Positions 17,200 to 24,908 are shown, counted from the first letter of the stretch. The stretch is DNA of 64,000 bases from Nocardioides limicola (GCF_016827675.1 NZ_JAERJA010000008.1:62001-126000), one strand, 5' to 3'. Notes: generated by a model not told the origin, from the sequence alone. Numbers and translations are program-made.

Positions 17200-19080
17200 A
17201 TGTCGATGATGGGCTCTGGCATGGGCGGGGCGATGGGCCCGGTCTGGCGGAACCTGCGCCAGGACCGCAGCGTCGCCGCGACCAGGCTCGATTCCCGAAC
17301 CTTCCGTCGGGTGCTGGGCTTCGCCCGGCCGCACCGTCGACTGATCGCGATCTTCCTGGCGCTGACCACGATCGATGCGGCTCTGGTGGTGGTGCCGCCG
17401 CTGCTGCTGCAGCGGATCGTGGATGACGGGATCGCGAACGGCGACGCGGCTCGGGTCGGCTGGCTGGCGGCGGCGATGCTGGTCACAGCGCTGGTGACTG
17501 CGGTCCTGGGTGTCGTCGGTGGTTTGTACTCGTCGCGGATCGGGGAGGGGCTGATCTTCGATCTTCGGACCCGGGTCTTCGGCCACGTGCAACGCCAGTC
17601 CGTTGCGTTCTTCACCCGCACCCAGACCGGTGCGCTGGTCTCGCGGCTCAACAACGACGTGATCGGTGCGCAGCGAGCCTTCACCTCGGCGCTGTCGAGC
17701 ACCGTCTCGAACAGCATCTCGGTGGTGGTCGTCGGCATCACCATGCTGCTGCTGTCCTGGCAGGTCACCCTGGCCTGCCTGGCGCTCTTCCCGATCCTGC
17801 TCGCCGCCTCCCGCTGGGCGTCGCGGCGACTCAGTGCCCTGAGCCGGCAACAGATGGACGGCAACGCGGACCTCGGCAATGTGATGACCGAGCGCTTCAA
17901 CGTGGGCGGGGCGATGCTGCTCAAACTCTTCGGACGTCGCGCCGACGAGGATGCGCTGTTCGCCACGAAGGCCGCCACGGTGCGTGATCTCGGCGTACAG
18001 ATCTCCTTCGTCACCCGCGTCTTCGCCGCCACCATGATGCTGGTGCCGGCGTTGGCCACCGCCATCGTCTACGGCGTGGGCGGCTGGTTGGCGATCCGCG
18101 GCGACCTCACCGTGGGCACCATGATCGCGTTGGGCACCCTGCTGCTGCGACTGCTCGGCCCGCTGCAGGCGCTCTCGAACGTGCGGATCGACGTGATGAC
18201 GGCCCTGGTGAGTTTCGAGCGGGTCTTCGAGGTGCTCGATCTGGCTCCGATGGTGGCGGAGAGGCCCGATGCTCGGGCGCTGCCGGCCGGCCCGGGACGA
18301 CTCGAGTTCGACCGGGTGGCGTTCAGTTATCCGGATCCCGACACGATCTCCCTGGCCTCCCTGGAGACGGTCGCGCGCCAGGCTCCTGGCGCTGCCGAAC
18401 GGGTGCTGCACGACGTCACCTTCACCGCCGAGCCCGGACAGATGGTCGCCCTGGTCGGGCCGTCGGGAGCAGGCAAGACCACGATCACGCATCTGGTCGC
18501 CCGGTTGTACGACGTGGATCAGGGTGCCGTGCGGGTGGACGGGCACGACGTACGGGAGTTGACCCTGGAGTCGCTCGAGGCGCGGGTCGGCTACGTCACC
18601 CAGGACGCGCACATGTTCCACGACACCATCCGGGCGAATCTGGTCTATGCGCGGCCGGACGCGGATGAGGCGGCGATCTGGCAGGCTCTGCGCGCGGCCC
18701 AGATCGACCGTCTGGTGTCGACCTTGCCGCATGGACTCGACACGGTGGTGGGGGATCGGGGGTATCGACTCTCCGGAGGCGAGCGGCAACGGCTCGCGAT
18801 CGCCCGGCTGCTGCTCAAGGCCCCGTCGATCGTTGTCCTCGACGAGGCCACGGCCCACCTGGACTCCGAGTCCGAGGTGGCGGTGCAGGCGGCGCTCAAG
18901 GTGGCCCTGGAGGGGCGTACCTCACTGGTCATCGCGCACCGGCTCTCGACGATCCGCGACGCCGACCAGATCCTGGTGATCGAGGACGGGCGCGTGGTGG
19001 CCCGGGGGAGTCACGCGGAGTTGCTCGCCCAAGGGGGTCTCTACGGCGAACTGCACCGCACCCAGTTCCTCCAAGACTGA
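17200..19080 (+). CDS. ABC exporter half-transporter (permease-ATPase fusion)
   Basis: The 626-residue protein has six membrane helices in its first ~330 residues and a C-terminal ATPase with Walker A GPSGAGKTT, signature LSGGERQR and Walker B IVVLDEATAHLD. It starts with an unusual Met/Gly-rich leader (MSMMGSGMGG). GAGGG precedes ATG 17200. It would work as a homodimer; the substrate is unknown (lipid or drug exporters look alike). Probably co-transcribed with the ABC-F gene. Confidence 0.93.
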   Translation: MSMMGSGMGGAMGPVWRNLRQDRSVAATRLDSRTFRRVLGFARPHRRLIAIFLALTTIDAALVVVPPLLLQRIVDDGIANGDAARVGWLAAAMLVTALVTAVLGVVGGLYSSRIGEGLIFDLRTRVFGHVQRQSVAFFTRTQTGALVSRLNNDVIGAQRAFTSALSSTVSNSISVVVVGITMLLLSWQVTLACLALFPILLAASRWASRRLSALSRQQMDGNADLGNVMTERFNVGGAMLLKLFGRRADEDALFATKAATVRDLGVQISFVTRVFAATMMLVPALATAIVYGVGGWLAIRGDLTVGTMIALGTLLLRLLGPLQALSNVRIDVMTALVSFERVFEVLDLAPMVAERPDARALPAGPGRLEFDRVAFSYPDPDTISLASLETVARQAPGAAERVLHDVTFTAEPGQMVALVGPSGAGKTTITHLVARLYDVDQGAVRVDGHDVRELTLESLEARVGYVTQDAHMFHDTIRANLVYARPDADEAAIWQALRAAQIDRLVSTLPHGLDTVVGDRGYRLSGGERQRLAIARLLLKAPSIVVLDEATAHLDSESEVAVQAALKVALEGRTSLVIAHRLSTIRDADQILVIEDGRVVARGSHAELLAQGGLYGELHRTQFLQD

Positions 19081-19090
19081 CGAAGTTGCC

Positions 19091-19192
19091 CATCTGGTCG
19101 CCCGAGGTGTCAGATCTCGTCGCTTGGGCCGCCCATATGTGACACCTCAGGCGACCAGATGTGACACCTCGGCCGACCAGATGTGACACCTC
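19091..19192. repeat. 22-bp tandem array plus inverted copy forming a 25-bp stem
   Basis: ATGTGACACCTC recurs at 19137, 19159 and 19181, exactly 22 bp apart, within units containing CGACCAGATGTGACACCTC. An inverted copy at 19091-19115 (CATCTGGTCG...GAGGTGTCAGAT) pairs with 19137-19161 at 23 of 25 positions, enclosing a 21-nt loop. It begins 10 bp after the exporter stop, so the hairpin could end that transcript. The tandem copies beyond the stem are not explained by termination. Confidence 0.85.
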
Positions 19193-19201
19193 GGCGGGGG
19201 A

Positions 19202-19207
19202 TAGGGT
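19202..19207 (+). promoter_or_regulatory. -10 box (TAGGGT) of the SDR gene
   Basis: TAGGGT ends 7 nt before ATG 19215; no ribosome-binding site. Leaderless pattern. Confidence 0.6.
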
Positions 19208-19214
19208 CGGCGGC

Positions 19215-19973
19215 ATGGATCTGGGCGTGGCAGGGCGGGTGTACGTGATCACGGGCGGAGCCGGGGGTTTGGGGCGCGCCACCGCCGAGGTGCTGGTGGC
19301 CGAAGGGGCGCGGGTGCTCCTCTCAGGTCGCAACTCCGACACCCTGGCGACTGCGGTGGCCGGGCTCGGTGCCGAGTCGGCGGCCTGGCTCGCCGCCGAC
19401 AACAGCGACCCCCAGACTCCGCAGCGCCTGCAGCAGGCGGCTCAGCAGCGGTGGGGGCGCCTGGACGGTCTGCTGATCTCCGTGGGCGGGCCACCGGCCG
19501 GGCCGGTCACCGAGAAGACCGACCAGGAGTGGTCCGCGGCATTCGAGAGCGTGTTCATCGGCGCGGTCCGGCTGGCCCGGGAGTTCGGCGCCGTGCTGCC
19601 GGTGGGTGGCTCGATCACCTTCGTGCTCTCGTCGTCGGCGCGGACGCCGCTGCCGAACATGGCCATCTCCAACGGGCTGCGGCCCGGCCTGGCGATGGTC
19701 GCGAAAACCCTGGCCGACGAGCTCGGCCCGGCCGGTATCCGGGTCAACGGGCTGCTGCCCGGGAGGATCGACACGCCCCGGGTCGCCGAACTCGACGCAC
19801 TCTCCGGTGACGCGGACGAGGCTCGGGCCCGGCACTGCGCCCAGATTCCGCTGGGTCGCTACGGTGAGCCCGCGGAGTTCGGCTCGGTGGCCGGCTTCCT
19901 GATGTCGCCGGCGGCGTCGTTCCTGACCGGCGTGATGCTGCCCGTCGACGGAGGGTTGCTCAGGTCCCTCTGA
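19215..19973 (+). CDS. SDR-family protein lacking the canonical Tyr-x3-Lys site
   Basis: The 252-residue Rossmann protein has the cofactor motif TGGAGGLG (about 13-20) and the C-terminal PVDGG typical of FabG-like SDRs. After the catalytic Ser segment (VLSSSARTPLP) the expected Tyr-x-x-x-Lys is replaced by AISNGLRPGL, so neither Tyr nor Lys is present. This SNGLRP variant recurs in a known SDR subgroup, so it may bind NAD(P) but use other chemistry. The last 115 bp overlap the convergent SURF1 gene. Confidence 0.88.
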   Translation: MDLGVAGRVYVITGGAGGLGRATAEVLVAEGARVLLSGRNSDTLATAVAGLGAESAAWLAADNSDPQTPQRLQQAAQQRWGRLDGLLISVGGPPAGPVTEKTDQEWSAAFESVFIGAVRLAREFGAVLPVGGSITFVLSSSARTPLPNMAISNGLRPGLAMVAKTLADELGPAGIRVNGLLPGRIDTPRVAELDALSGDADEARARHCAQIPLGRYGEPAEFGSVAGFLMSPAASFLTGVMLPVDGGLLRSL

Positions 19974-20758
19974 TCGGTACGCCGGGTGCGGGCGCCCCGG
20001 GCATTGGCCAGCGACCGCGGGCCCGGGCCGCCGGGTCTGGCCCGACGCCACTCGTCCCAGGCCAGGTAGCCGAAGCCGAACAGCGCCAACGCACCGAAGA
20101 ACCACCACTGCAGGCCGTAGAAGAAGTGGGGACCCGAGTCGAGGTCGGGCAACCGCGCCGGCGACAGCGGGGCGCCCAGGTCCACCGACTCGGACTCCAG
20201 TTCGACGAACCCGCCGTACACCTCGGCGCCGATCGCCGGCCCGATGGTGGCGCTGGAGATCGCTCGGGTGGACAGGTCGTTGACCGCGGTGGATGGGCCC
20301 TCGGCGTCGACGCGCACCCAACCCACGATGGTGACCGGCTCCGCAGCCACTCGAGGTATGTCGCCGGGCACCCCCCGGTTGTCGGTGGCCATCCAGCCAC
20401 GGTCGACGAGCAGTCTGGGCCCCTCGACGGTGACCAGCGGCACCACCAGGTTCACCCCAGCGCGACCGTCCCGGGTCCGGTAGCGAACCACGACCGTCTC
20501 GTCGGCCGCATAGGTGCCGGTAGCGGTGATCCGCCGCCACTCCGACTCCGGGGGCAGAGGCTCACCGACCGCCATCACGGCGGCGACGTCGGCCGGTGCG
20601 GCGGCCGTGTTGGCCTGCACCCGCTCGTTGCGCTCGAGCCGGTCATCGAGCCGGGCGAACTGCCATTGCCCCAACAGCCAGGCGAGCCAGGCCAGCAGCG
20701 CTACCGTCACGCCAAGCAGGATCCAGCGACGGGAGAGCAGGAAACCGATCGAGCGCAC
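19859..20758 (-). CDS. SURF1 family cytochrome oxidase biogenesis protein
   Basis: The 299-residue protein has an N-terminal membrane helix (about 12-30), the SURF1 core (GQWQFARLDDR, TGTYAADETVVVRYR, LLVDRGWM) and a second helix near 215-235 (FYGLQWWFFGALALFGFGY). Family members help assemble haem-copper cytochrome c oxidase. GTG 20758 lies 6 nt after TAGCCT and is preferred to GTG 20761. The tail after the second helix is long, polar and low-complexity, and overlaps the SDR gene on the other strand. Confidence 0.9.
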   Translation of the reverse strand: MRSIGFLLSRRWILLGVTVALLAWLAWLLGQWQFARLDDRLERNERVQANTAAAPADVAAVMAVGEPLPPESEWRRITATGTYAADETVVVRYRTRDGRAGVNLVVPLVTVEGPRLLVDRGWMATDNRGVPGDIPRVAAEPVTIVGWVRVDAEGPSTAVNDLSTRAISSATIGPAIGAEVYGGFVELESESVDLGAPLSPARLPDLDSGPHFFYGLQWWFFGALALFGFGYLAWDEWRRARPGGPGPRSLANARGARTRRTDQRDLSNPPSTGSITPVRNDAAGDIRKPATEPNSAGSP

Positions 20759-20764
20759 CACCCG

Positions 20765-20770
20765 AGGCTA
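20765..20770 (-). promoter_or_regulatory. -10 box (TAGCCT) of the SURF1 gene
   Basis: On the minus strand TAGCCT ends 6 nt before GTG 20758; no Shine-Dalgarno. Confidence 0.5.
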
Positions 20771-20783
20771 TCGCCGCGGCGGT

Positions 20784-20789
20784 TAGACT
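20784..20789 (+). promoter_or_regulatory. -10 box (TAGACT) of moaA
   Basis: TAGACT is followed by 6 nt and ATG 20796; no ribosome-binding site. Leaderless pattern. Confidence 0.6.
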
Positions 20790-20795
20790 CCGTAC

Positions 20796-21788
20796 ATGCT
20801 CCCCCTCGCGGACAGCTACGGGCGGGTCGCCACCGACCTGCGCGTGTCGCTCACTGACCGGTGCAACCTGCGCTGCAACTACTGCATGCCCGCCGAAGGG
20901 TTGGACTGGTTGCCCGGCGAGGACGTGCTCACCGACGACGAAGTGGTGCGTCTGGTGGGCATCGCCGTGCAGAAGCTCGGGGTGACCGAGGTCCGCTTCA
21001 CCGGCGGCGAGCCGCTGGTCCGTCGCGGCCTGGTCGACATCGTGCGGCGTACCGCCGAGCTTCGCCCCCGTCCGGAACTCTCCCTGACCACCAATGCGTT
21101 GGGGTTGGAGCGCACCGCAGCGGCGCTGGCCGCCGCGGGACTGGACCGGGTCAACGTCAGCCTGGACAGCATCCGGGCCGAGACCTTCGCCGCGATCACC
21201 CGGCGGGACCGGTTGTCCGACGTGCTGGCCGGACTGGAGGCGGCGCGAGACGCGGGCCTGGGTCCGGTGAAGGTGAACGCGGTGCTCCTGCGCGGTCACA
21301 ACGACGACCAGGCCGCCGAACTGTTGCGGTGGGCGCTGGCCGAGGGCTTCCAGCTCCGCTTCATCGAGCAGATGCCGCTGGACGCCCAGCACGGGTGGCG
21401 CCGCGACACGATGGTGACCGCGGAGGAGACCCTCGCCCTGCTGGAGCGTGAGTTCTCGCTGGAGCCTGCCGAGGAGCCCCGCGGCAGCGCCCCGGCCGAG
21501 CTCTTCAGCGTGGACGGGGGTCCAGCCACCGTGGGCATCATCGCCTCGGTGACCCGACCGTTCTGCGGGGACTGCGACCGGGTTCGGCTGACCGCCGACG
21601 GCCAGGTCCGCAACTGCCTCTTCGCCCGCGAGGAGTCGGACCTGCGGGGTGCACTCAGGGCCGGCGCCACCGATGCGGAGATCGCAGACCGGTGGGTGAC
21701 CGCGATGGCCGGCAAGAGGGCCGGACACGGGATCGACGACGTGTCGTTCCTGCAACCGACCCGGCCGATGTCGGCCATCGGTGGCTAG
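20796..21788 (+). CDS. moaA: GTP 3',8-cyclase, molybdenum cofactor synthesis
   Basis: This 330-residue radical-SAM enzyme carries out the first step of molybdopterin synthesis from GTP, with MoaC as partner. The N-terminal [4Fe-4S] motif is Cys23-x3-Cys27-x2-Cys30 (DRCNLRCNYC). The C-terminal cluster cysteines are in CGDCDRVRL and VRNCL, and the chain ends in the functional Gly-Gly. FTGGEPL is the SAM-binding GGE motif. No other moa gene is in the window. Confidence 0.96.
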   Translation: MLPLADSYGRVATDLRVSLTDRCNLRCNYCMPAEGLDWLPGEDVLTDDEVVRLVGIAVQKLGVTEVRFTGGEPLVRRGLVDIVRRTAELRPRPELSLTTNALGLERTAAALAAAGLDRVNVSLDSIRAETFAAITRRDRLSDVLAGLEAARDAGLGPVKVNAVLLRGHNDDQAAELLRWALAEGFQLRFIEQMPLDAQHGWRRDTMVTAEETLALLEREFSLEPAEEPRGSAPAELFSVDGGPATVGIIASVTRPFCGDCDRVRLTADGQVRNCLFAREESDLRGALRAGATDAEIADRWVTAMAGKRAGHGIDDVSFLQPTRPMSAIGG

Positions 21789-21973
21789 CGCGCCACGGTC
21801 TCCTTGAGGAAACCGCGCGCGCCCAGGAACTGCGACAGCGAGTCTCGGTGCTCGGGGCAGGCCAGCCACACCTTGCGTCGTTCCGGCGTGTGCAGTTTCG
21901 GGTTGTTCCAGCGCAGTTCCCAGACAGCGGGCGCCCGACAGTCCTTGGCCGAGCAGATCGGGGAGTCGTCCAC
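21785..21973 (-). CDS. Small Cys/His-rich protein, probable zinc ribbon
   Basis: The 62-residue protein has Cys-x4-Cys (CSAKDC) near the N-terminus and Cys-x2-His (CPEH) about 35 residues later, which could bind one zinc ion. It is rich in Trp and basic residues in between (WELRWNNPKLH). GTG 21973 is preceded by GGAAGG at 6 nt. The stop overlaps the last codons of moaA on the other strand by 4 bp. Related small hypothetical proteins occur in Actinobacteria; function unknown. Confidence 0.7.
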   Translation of the reverse strand: MDDSPICSAKDCRAPAVWELRWNNPKLHTPERRKVWLACPEHRDSLSQFLGARGFLKETVAR

Positions 21974-22017
21974 GTCTCGCCTTCCGTGAGGTTCGCCGGG
22001 GGCCACGTGAGCAGGAG

Positions 22018-22105
22018 GCGAAAAGTGTGGTGCCGGACAGCCACGGGGGAAGCTGTCCGGCACCACGGTTGTGTGAACTCAGACGGGGGAGGCTGAGCCC
22101 ACAAC
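22018..22105 (-). ncRNA. 6C-type small RNA (two hairpins with C-rich loops)
   Basis: Read on the minus strand, two adjacent hairpins each expose a C-run. The first is closed by GTTGTG/CACAAC and CTCAG/CTGAG (22068-22105) with loop CCTCCCCCGT. The second has a perfect 14-bp stem (22027-22040 with 22053-22066) and loop CTTCCCCCGTGG, followed by ACTTTTCG. This matches the 6C RNA of Actinobacteria (B11 in mycobacteria), whose C-rich loops pair with G-rich ribosome-binding sites of target mRNAs. The size, about 85-90 nt, also fits. The ends are estimated. Confidence 0.82.
22027..22066 (-). terminator. Intrinsic terminator of the small RNA
   Basis: A perfect 14-bp GC-rich stem (GTGGTGCCGGACAG and its complement) is followed on the minus strand by a short T-run (TTTT at 22021-22024). 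It is also the second 6C hairpin. Confidence 0.7.
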
Positions 22106-22109
22106 AACG

Positions 22110-22137
22110 ATTCTTGCACGCCGATGAGGGAACTCAA
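22110..22137 (-). promoter_or_regulatory. Promoter of the 6C-type RNA
   Basis: On the minus strand TTGAGT (22132-22137) and AAGAAT (22110-22115) are separated by 16 nt, a good -35/-10 pair that places the start near 22103-22105, at the first hairpin. Confidence 0.6.
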
Positions 22138-22181
22138 GGCGATCGGACGGCAGGTTTCCGACATTTGGACACGCGATCGTG

Positions 22182-22505
22182 TCAGTTGCCGATCTGGCGG
22201 TGGTCCGGAGTCACCGGGGGCAAGGTGCCCTCGCGTGGCCGACGATCGGTGGCGTTGGCCATCACCACTGCGACGTAGGGCAGGAAGACCGCGCCGGCGA
22301 AGAGGAACCAGCGGAGTACGCCGGGCCCCACCCACACCGCGCCGATCACGCAGGCGGTGCGAATCGCCATCGAGATCAGGTAGCGGCGCTGGCGACCGGC
22401 GATCTCCTCGGCACGACTCGGCGCGGCGGTGGTGATCCGGACGACGTCATCCCCCGACCCGGAGGCGGAGCCCCGGGAGCCCGCGGAGTCGCGCCGTTCA
22501 CCCAT
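22182..22505 (-). CDS. DUF3099 membrane protein
   Basis: The 107-residue protein has a polar N-terminus, the conserved RYLISMAIRT segment and two membrane helices (about residues 44-61 and 65-84), as in the actinobacterial DUF3099 family. Function unknown. It starts at ATG 22505 with a leaderless-type promoter and has the small RNA downstream. Confidence 0.85.
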   Translation of the reverse strand: MGERRDSAGSRGSASGSGDDVVRITTAAPSRAEEIAGRQRRYLISMAIRTACVIGAVWVGPGVLRWFLFAGAVFLPYVAVVMANATDRRPREGTLPPVTPDHRQIGN

Positions 22506-22511
22506 GCCGCC

Positions 22512-22517
22512 ATCGTA
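22512..22517 (-). promoter_or_regulatory. -10 box (TACGAT) of the DUF3099 gene
   Basis: On the minus strand TACGAT ends 6 nt before ATG 22505; no Shine-Dalgarno. Confidence 0.5.
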
Positions 22518-22523
22518 CGCCGG

Positions 22524-22529
22524 TAGGCT
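22524..22529 (+). promoter_or_regulatory. -10 box (TAGGCT) of the dodecin gene
   Basis: TAGGCT lies 35 nt before ATG 22565. Unlike its neighbours this transcript has a leader with a ribosome-binding site (GGAGGA). Confidence 0.45.
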
Positions 22530-22564
22530 CAGGCGTCGCCCCGCCCCAGAACCCGGAGGAACTC

Positions 22565-22777
22565 ATGTCCAACCGCACCTACCGCGTCACCGAGATCGTC
22601 GGCACCTCACCCGAGGGCATCGACCAGGCCATCCGCAACGGCGTGGAGCGTGCCTCCCGGACGCTGCGACACGTGGACTGGTTCGAGGTGACCCAGGTCC
22701 GGGGACAGGTCAAGGACAACCAGGTCGAGCACTTCCAGGTGGGCCTCAAGCTCGGCTTCCGTCTCGAGGACGACTGA
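22565..22777 (+). CDS. Dodecin, flavin-storage protein
   Basis: The 70-residue protein matches dodecin over its whole length: YRVTEIVGTSPEGIDQAI, then the helix ending RASRTLRHVDWFEVTQVRG with the flavin-stacking Trp near residue 38, and the final strand VEHFQVGLKLGFRLED. Dodecins form 12-subunit shells that bind FMN/FAD or lumichrome. GGAGGA is placed 4 nt before ATG. Confidence 0.93.
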   Translation: MSNRTYRVTEIVGTSPEGIDQAIRNGVERASRTLRHVDWFEVTQVRGQVKDNQVEHFQVGLKLGFRLEDD

Positions 22778-22833
22778 GCTTCCCACCAACTGGACGGTAA
22801 CCGCGCGGTTTCGGCGTACCAGGCGGTAAGCAC

Positions 22834-22839
22834 TAGCGT
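22834..22839 (+). promoter_or_regulatory. -10 box (TAGCGT) of the fabG-inhA operon
   Basis: TAGCGT ends 7 nt before GTG 22847; no Shine-Dalgarno. A 12-bp palindrome AACCGCGCGGTT at 22799-22810 lies just upstream and could be a control site. Confidence 0.5.
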
Positions 22840-22846
22840 CGCTGAC

Positions 22847-23548
22847 GTGAGCAGATCCGTACTCGTCAGCGGCGGCAACCGCGGTATTGGCCGCGCCATC
22901 GTCGAAGCGTTCCTCGCCCAGGGCGACCGAGTCGCCGCCACCACCCGCAGCGGCGGGGCTCCCGAGGGCGCCCTGGACGTGCGCTGCGACCTCACCGACC
23001 CCGAGGCCGTCCGCGCCGCGATCGCCGAGGCCGAAGAGGCTCACGGCCCTATCGAGGTGCTGGTGGCCAACGCCGGGATGACCGCAGACACCCTGTTGCT
23101 GCGGATGTCCGAGGAGGACTGGAGCTCGGTGATCGACACCAACCTGACCGGCACCTGGCGGCTGGTCAAGGGCGTCTCCCGAGGGATGCTGCGGCAGCGT
23201 AAGGGACGGATCGTCCTGGTCTCGTCGGTGGTGGCGATGCTCGGCTCGGCCGGGCAGACCAACTACGCCGCCTCCAAGGCCGGCCTGATCGGCCTGGCGC
23301 GGTCGGTGGCCCGCGAGCTCGGCAGTCGTGGGATCACCGCGAACGTGGTGGCCCCGGGGTTCGTCGAGACGGATATGACCGCCGATCTGCCCGAGGAGGT
23401 CAAGGCGGAGATCAAGCGGATCCCGCTGGCCCGTTGGGCGCAGCCGGAGGAGATCGCCGGTGTGGTGACGTGGCTGGCTTCGGAACAGGCAGGGTATGTG
23501 ACCGGGGCAGTCGTCCCGGTCGACGGCGGACTGGGAATGGGGCACTGA
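22847..23548 (+). CDS. fabG: 3-oxoacyl-ACP reductase (MabA/FabG1-like)
   Basis: The 233-residue SDR has the NADPH motif SGGNRGIG, NAG, the catalytic Ser in VLVSSV, YAASK (Tyr/Lys pair) and the C-terminal VDGGLGMGH. It would reduce 3-oxoacyl-ACP in FAS-II chain elongation. It is separated by one base from the enoyl reductase gene, the same fabG1-inhA order as in mycobacteria. Confidence 0.93.
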   Translation: MSRSVLVSGGNRGIGRAIVEAFLAQGDRVAATTRSGGAPEGALDVRCDLTDPEAVRAAIAEAEEAHGPIEVLVANAGMTADTLLLRMSEEDWSSVIDTNLTGTWRLVKGVSRGMLRQRKGRIVLVSSVVAMLGSAGQTNYAASKAGLIGLARSVARELGSRGITANVVAPGFVETDMTADLPEEVKAEIKRIPLARWAQPEEIAGVVTWLASEQAGYVTGAVVPVDGGLGMGH

Positions 23549-23549
23549 G

Positions 23550-24320
23550 ATGGGCATCCTCGACGGCAAGCGGATCCTGGTCACCGGCGTGACCATGGAC
23601 AGCTCGATCGGCTTCGCGGTGGCCCGCGTCGCCCAACAGCACGGCGCGACGGTGGTGGTCTCCAACTTCGGCCGAGCGCTGGGCATCACCCGCCGGATCG
23701 TCAACCGGCTCCCGGAGCCATGTCCGGTCATCGAGCTCGACGTCACCGACGCCGATCACCTGGCCGGCCTGCCGGCAGCGTTGGGTGAGCACCTCGACGG
23801 CCTCGACGGCGTGGTCCACTCGATCGCGTACGGCAACCCCGAGACGCTGCTGGGCCAGGACTTCCTCACCGGCCCCTGGGAGGACGTGGCCCAGGCGGTC
23901 CAGGTGTCGGCGTACTCACTGGCCTCGCTGGCCAAGGCGTGCCGACCGATGATGTCGGGTGGCGGCTCGATCGTGGGCCTCACCTTCGACGCGACCGTCG
24001 CCTGGCCCGCCTATGACTGGATGGGCGTGGCGAAGGCGGGCTTGGAGTCGGTCTCCCGCTACACCGCGCGTGATCTCGGGCCCGACGGCATCCGGGTCAA
24101 CCTGGTCAGTGCCGGTCCGCTGAAGACCCTGGCCGCCAAAGCGATCCCGGGGTTCGAGCAGCTCGAGTCGGCGTGGGGCGAACGCGCCCCTCTGGGATGG
24201 GACGAGACCGACCAGGAGCCCACCGCCCGAGCGGTGGTCGCGCTGCTGTCGGACCTCTTCCCGGCCACCACCGGCGAGATCGTGCACGTCGACGGCGGCT
24301 TCCACGCGATGGGTCTGTGA
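23550..24320 (+). CDS. inhA: Enoyl-ACP reductase (InhA/FabI type)
   Basis: The 256-residue protein has the split cofactor motif of enoyl reductases (GVTMDSSIGFAVARVAQ), the Tyr-x6-Lys site YDWMGVAKAG and the PLKTLAAKAIPGF loop. It reduces trans-2-enoyl-ACP with NADH, the last step of each FAS-II cycle. The ATG is 1 nt after the fabG stop, so the two are co-translated. This is the target class of isoniazid and triclosan. Confidence 0.93.
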   Translation: MGILDGKRILVTGVTMDSSIGFAVARVAQQHGATVVVSNFGRALGITRRIVNRLPEPCPVIELDVTDADHLAGLPAALGEHLDGLDGVVHSIAYGNPETLLGQDFLTGPWEDVAQAVQVSAYSLASLAKACRPMMSGGGSIVGLTFDATVAWPAYDWMGVAKAGLESVSRYTARDLGPDGIRVNLVSAGPLKTLAAKAIPGFEQLESAWGERAPLGWDETDQEPTARAVVALLSDLFPATTGEIVHVDGGFHAMGL

Positions 24321-24352
24321 CGGAAGCCCCGCCGGGGTGTCACACTTGCCGG

Positions 24353-24856
24353 GTGCCTCGTCTCGTCGTCATGCGCCACGCCAAGGCCGAGCCGTGGGCG
24401 GCCTCCGACCACGCCCGCCGTCTGACGGCACGGGGGACCGCCGACGCGGAGGCGGCTGGGCGCTGGCTCGCAGATTTCGGTTTCACCCCTGAGGTCGCGT
24501 TGGTGTCCGGGGCGGCACGGACCCGTGACACCTGGTCGGCGGCCGCCGAGGCCGCCGGATGGGACCTTCCGGGGACCTTCGACGAGGGTCTCTACAGCGC
24601 GGACCCGGACACGGTGCTCGACCTGATCCGGGCTCTCGACGAGCACGCGTCCACGGCGATGCTGATCGGCCACAACCCGACGATGGCGGCTCTTGCGCAA
24701 CTGCTCGACGACGGCACCGGGGAGCGGCCGGCCACCGAGTTGCTGCTGCGCGGCTTCCCGACTGCCGCGCTGGCCGTCTTCGAACTCCCCGACAGTTGGC
24801 AGGACGTCGCCTACGGGGAGTGCCTGCTGCGTGCCGCGCACGTCGGGCGCGGCTGA
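24353..24856 (+). CDS. SixA-type phosphohistidine phosphatase
   Basis: The 167-residue histidine phosphatase has the RHAKAE motif at residues 8-13 and the second His in LIGHNPTM. Short length and motif fit the SixA subgroup, which removes phosphate from phosphohistidine or small phosphoesters. GTG 24353 gives the family-typical N-terminus PRLVVMRHA. It follows inhA after 32 bp and could be co-transcribed. Confidence 0.88.
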   Translation: MPRLVVMRHAKAEPWAASDHARRLTARGTADAEAAGRWLADFGFTPEVALVSGAARTRDTWSAAAEAAGWDLPGTFDEGLYSADPDTVLDLIRALDEHASTAMLIGHNPTMAALAQLLDDGTGERPATELLLRGFPTAALAVFELPDSWQDVAYGECLLRAAHVGRG

Positions 24857-24873
24857 GCGGACTGGACCGCACC

Positions 24874-24897
24874 CGCTCCGGGCACCGGCCGGGAGCG
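24874..24897. terminator. Stem-loop between convergent sixA-like gene and serB
   Basis: CGCTCC (24874-24879) pairs with GGAGCG (24892-24897), with extra inner pairs. It lies in the 52-bp gap between two convergent genes and may serve both. No T-run. Confidence 0.4.
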
Positions 24898-24908
24898 CAC
24901 GAACCCGG

